A DNA stretch of 17,514 nucleotides from the NCBI GenBank assembly GCA_028288395.1, contig JAQBNV010000230.1, positions 1-17,514 of the forward strand. The letters run 5' to 3'. This DNA is from Adhaeribacter sp. Its GTDB lineage: Bacteria; Bacteroidota; Bacteroidia; Cytophagales; Hymenobacteraceae. The notes beneath the pieces were generated by a model. It saw only the letters and a list, made by a program, of their open reading frames with translations, had not been told where the DNA came from and did no database searches. Both the position numbers and the translations under genes were made by a program. This document shows positions 14,750 to 17,514 of the stretch, in pieces (position 1 is the first letter of the stretch; the number at the start of each line of letters is the position of its first letter).

Positions 14750-16054
14750 TTACTCGCTGCCGGCTACCTGCTTGTTTTTAATTAACTCTATCAGGTCCTG
14801 TTTGGTTTTTATTTTGCGGTTATAACCCCTTATTTTGCTTTGCAGCATGTTCCGGAAGGTTTCATTACCGGGCGTGTCGGCCAGTTTGCCTAAGTTATTT
14901 TCCAGCACATCCAGTTCCTGCCGGTCCGATTTTATAAATTCCTTCAGGGCGTTTATGCGCGCGTGCATCTGGTCGGTAGGGTTAATTTTAATCCCGGCAT
15001 TTTTCTTGCGCAGATAATGCTCCAGGCTGCTCAGTTCAAAAACTTTATCGCAGGCAATAATAAAGCGCTCCCATAAGCGGTCTGATTCCTCGCCTTTTAC
15101 CGGTCCAACGGTTTTCCAGGCTGCCTGTAGCTCTTTGGCCCGGGGGACTGCTTTTTGTACTTCCTGGTTTACGAGATCTTCTGCTTCTTCTACCAGCGCC
15201 CGTTTTCTGATTAAATTTTCCTCAAAATACCGGTCTTTCGATTCGGTTTTGGTTTGGGTTATCCGGTTCTTCAGCCGTTCAAAAAAATGGTTATTCGCTT
15301 TCCGGAAGCGGTTCCAGAGATCGGTGGTGGTTTTGCGGGGCAAATTACCGCCTACCTGCTTCCAGGCGATTTGATATTCTTTTAGCTTTTGCGTGGCTAC
15401 GTCCCAGTCTTCTGAGTCCTGAATGGCTTCAGCTTTGGCAATCAGGTCGCGGAATTTATCGATGGTGCGGTTTACCAGGCTCTGCTTATCATCATAAAAT
15501 TCTTTTTTACGGGTAAAAAAGATTTCTACAGCAGTCCGGAAACGCTCCTCAATTTCGTCCGCAATGGCCTTATCTACCGGACCGGTTTTGATCCAGTTCT
15601 GGCGCAGTTCTTTCAGCTTTTCGGTGGTGGTTTTCCAGTCGATGCTATCCTGCAACGCTTCGGCTTCGGTGATTAGGGCTACTTTGGCGTTGAGGTTTTT
15701 GTCGCGATTGCGGCTGATAGAGGCTTTTATTTCGTTTTCGGCCTGGGTAAGCTGATTGAAGATGGCTTCAAAGTCGCCGAGGGCATCGTGTTTGCCTACG
15801 AGCTCTTTCAGGTGCATTACTTTCATCAGAAACGAACCCTTGTTTTCGGCTTCTTCAATTTTAGCCAGCAGCGCATTTACTTTCTCCCGAAACATTTCGA
15901 AACGATAAGCAAAATACTGCAACGATTCTTCTTCTACGTCTTTTACTTCCCCAACTTTACGGGCCGGGTAATTCATGAAGGGCTTCAGCCAAATTTCGTT
16001 ATCCTGAACATAACCAAATTGGCGGGCTTCTTCCAGATAGTCTTTATTTTCCAT
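14750..16054 (-). CDS. DUF349 domain-containing coiled-coil protein
   Basis: A 434-residue soluble, highly charged, largely helical protein. At least three DUF349 repeats are visible, at about residues 122-190, 195-262 and 275-341. Each has the pattern …EKLKELRQNWIKTGPV…ERFRTAVEIFFTRKK, with the conserved W and a following F-x(n)-FF. The N-terminal segment (EEARQFGYVQDNEIWLKPFMNYPARKVGEV) resembles a beta-rich lead-in seen before DUF349 repeats in Bacteroidota. The C-terminal 70 residues are another helical coil (ALKEFIKSDRQELDVLENNLGKL). Function is not established; the domain also occurs in bacterial coiled-coil proteins of unknown role. The ATG at 16054 is the only good start. Confidence 0.88.
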   Translation of the reverse strand: MENKDYLEEARQFGYVQDNEIWLKPFMNYPARKVGEVKDVEEESLQYFAYRFEMFREKVNALLAKIEEAENKGSFLMKVMHLKELVGKHDALGDFEAIFNQLTQAENEIKASISRNRDKNLNAKVALITEAEALQDSIDWKTTTEKLKELRQNWIKTGPVDKAIADEIEERFRTAVEIFFTRKKEFYDDKQSLVNRTIDKFRDLIAKAEAIQDSEDWDVATQKLKEYQIAWKQVGGNLPRKTTTDLWNRFRKANNHFFERLKNRITQTKTESKDRYFEENLIRKRALVEEAEDLVNQEVQKAVPRAKELQAAWKTVGPVKGEESDRLWERFIIACDKVFELSSLEHYLRKKNAGIKINPTDQMHARINALKEFIKSDRQELDVLENNLGKLADTPGNETFRNMLQSKIRGYNRKIKTKQDLIELIKNKQVAGSE

Positions 16055-16366
16055 TTACCGGATGTACAAAAAATTTCACAAGTTTACTACTTTATACTGT
16101 TCCAAAAACCGGGTGCGCCTGTTTTTCCAATATTTGTATACCTATTTTCTTAAAATATAGGCCTTAGAATATACTTAATGCGGGTTAAAAAGTTTTTTAA
16201 ACTATGCTATATGCTTCTTTCCTAGCCCAAAGTACCTTAATTTTGCCAGACAGGCTTTAACCGACTATTTACTTTTTACTATTGCGCTGGGTGGTGCCTT
16301 CAGGGCTATTTCCTAATCAATGCCAGTCGTGACCGGATAAAAAAATAATATACGAGAAAAACAACT
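16055..16366. other. Divergent intergenic region before the ABC-F gene
   Basis: About 310 bp should hold the promoters of the DUF349 gene (minus) and the ABC-F gene (plus). TTTG at 16242-16245 and TACTTTTT at 16270-16277 resemble the phylum promoter elements, but the 24-bp spacing is longer than usual. No gene or strong hairpin was found. Confidence 0.4.
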
Positions 16367-17514
16367 ATGAGCGAAACCATTATTTTTTCAATGGCGGGTG
16401 TAAGTAAAATATATCCACCCCAAAAACAGGTATTAAAAAATATTTACCTTTCCTTTTTTTACGGCGCTAAAATTGGCGTACTGGGCCTGAATGGTTCGGG
16501 TAAATCCAGTTTGCTTAAAGTTATAGCCGGGGTTGATAAAGCTTTTCAGGGCGAAGTCGCTTTCTCGACGGGTTATTCGGTCGGTTACCTGGAGCAGGAG
16601 CCGCAGCTGGACCCCACCAAAACCGTAAAAGAAATTGTAGAAGAGGGTGTGGCCGAAGTGGTGGCCCTGCTAAAAGAATTTGACGAGATAAACGAAGCCT
16701 TTGCCGACCCCGATGCCGATTACGATAAGCTTTTAAACCGCCAGGGCGAAGTACAGGAAAAACTGGATCAGCACAACGCCTGGGAACTGGATAACAAGCT
16801 GGAGCGGGCCATGGATGCCTTACGCACCCCGGCCGGCGAAGCCATTGTGGGTAATTTATCGGGGGGCGAAAAGCGTCGCGTGGCTTTGTGCCGCCTGCTG
16901 TTGCAGGAGCCCGACGTATTATTACTGGATGAACCTACCAACCACCTGGATGCCGAATCGGTACTGTGGCTGGAACAGCATTTGCAGCAATACAAAGGTA
17001 CCGTAATAGCCGTAACCCACGACCGGTACTTCCTCGATAACGTAGCCGGTTGGATCCTGGAACTTGACCGCGGCGAAGGTATTCCGTGGAAAGGCAACTA
17101 TTCGAGCTGGCTGGAGCAGAAAGCTGCTCGTTTAGCCAAAGAAGAAAAGCAGGAAAGCAAGCGGCAGAAAACTTTACAGCGCGAACTGGAATGGTCCCGC
17201 ATGTCACCGAAAGCCCGGCAAGCCAAATCAAAAGCCCGATTAGGTAATTATGAAAAGATGGTCAGCGAAGACGCCCGCGAAAAAGAGCAGAAGCTGGAGT
17301 TATTTATTCCGGATGGCCCCCGTCTGGGTAATGTGGTAATCGAAGCCGAAAATTTAACCAAGGCCTTTGGCGATAAATTATTATTCGAGAACCTGACCTT
17401 CTCGCTGCCCCCGGCCGGCATTGTGGGTATTATCGGACCCAACTCCGCGGGTAAATCTACGATGTTACGTCTGTTAACAAACCGAGATAAACCCGATGCC
17501 GGTACAGTTCTGGT
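16367..17514 (+). CDS. ettA: EttA-type ABC-F translation factor, N-terminal part (runs off right edge)
   Basis: The first 382 codons of a soluble ABC-F ATPase are present and the ORF is open at the window end. EttA binds the ribosomal E site and couples translation to cellular energy state. Nucleotide domain 1 has Walker A GLNGSGKSS (40-48), signature LSGGEKRR (164-171), Walker B VLLLDEPTNHLD (184-195) and the switch His H218 in VTHDRYFLD. Residues about 90-140 hold the helical arm insertion characteristic of EttA. The inter-domain linker, charged and helical, ends in SPKARQAKSKARL (280-292). Domain 2 begins near 323 and shows Walker A GPNSAGKST (357-365), with Ser where Gly is more usual. 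MSETIIFSMAGVSKIYPP is the expected N-terminus. Assignment to EttA rather than another ABC-F is from the N-terminus, arm and linker. Confidence 0.93.
   Translation, partial: MSETIIFSMAGVSKIYPPQKQVLKNIYLSFFYGAKIGVLGLNGSGKSSLLKVIAGVDKAFQGEVAFSTGYSVGYLEQEPQLDPTKTVKEIVEEGVAEVVALLKEFDEINEAFADPDADYDKLLNRQGEVQEKLDQHNAWELDNKLERAMDALRTPAGEAIVGNLSGGEKRRVALCRLLLQEPDVLLLDEPTNHLDAESVLWLEQHLQQYKGTVIAVTHDRYFLDNVAGWILELDRGEGIPWKGNYSSWLEQKAARLAKEEKQESKRQKTLQRELEWSRMSPKARQAKSKARLGNYEKMVSEDAREKEQKLELFIPDGPRLGNVVIEAENLTKAFGDKLLFENLTFSLPPAGIVGIIGPNSAGKSTMLRLLTNRDKPDAGTVL

Noticed and set aside
15788..16153. 121-codon plus-strand ORF across the start of the DUF349 gene
   Set aside because: Mostly antisense to a clear coding region; the Phe-rich translation is the shadow of Lys/Glu-rich coiled-coil codons.
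16242..16277. TTTG plus TACTTTTT as a promoter for ettA
   Set aside because: The spacing of 24 bp exceeds the 17-23 bp range I know for this promoter type, and the second element lacks the final G; not called as a feature.

Overview
The window looks like chromosomal DNA of a member of the Bacteroidota, most likely order Cytophagales, in or near Hymenobacteraceae (an Adhaeribacter/Pontibacter-like genome is my best guess). This is inferred from several things. There are three outer-membrane proteins of types typical of the phylum: an OMP_b-brl_3 / CarboxypepD_reg-like barrel, a DUF3575-type protein and a PF13568-type barrel. There is also a DUF2795 protein and a DUF349 protein. Most genes lack a Shine-Dalgarno sequence, and moderately GC-balanced genes are separated by very AT-rich gaps. 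I see no phage, IS element, tRNA, rRNA or CRISPR array.

Layout, left to right. The left edge (minus strand) cuts the N-terminal part of a MacB-type ABC permease. Diverging from it on the plus strand are queA (queuosine biosynthesis), closed by a clear intrinsic terminator, and ispD (MEP isoprenoid pathway). dinB (DNA polymerase IV) converges on ispD from the minus strand, and a possible 40-codon small gene lies upstream of it. A 580-bp AT-rich gap leads to a large plus-strand outer-membrane barrel protein with its own terminator. A second AT-rich gap of about 510 bp beyond that terminator precedes a DUF3575-like outer-membrane protein, also with its own terminator. A SAM-dependent methyltransferase (minus) and a zinc alcohol dehydrogenase (plus, with terminator) are divergently transcribed.

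From about 10.87 to 16.05 kb five genes lie on the minus strand. In transcription order they are a DUF349 coiled-coil protein, a PF13568-type barrel, a DUF2795 small protein, a stand-alone FecE-like ABC ATPase and a GT22-like membrane glycosyltransferase. Gaps are 66, 162, 76 and 205 bp, so this may be more than one transcription unit. The right edge (plus strand) carries the first 382 codons of an EttA-type ABC-F translation factor, which runs off the window.

Most of the window is ordinary housekeeping and envelope content, and I do not see a convincing new multi-gene system. The points worth a second look are small. They are a basic 40-aa ORF upstream of dinB, an imperfect 21-bp inverted repeat wedged between the DUF2795 and ABC ATPase genes (forcing a TTG start), three copies of TTAAAACGG before the large barrel gene, terminator-like or GC-rich hairpins without an obvious owner, and a marked abundance of the palindrome AATATT.
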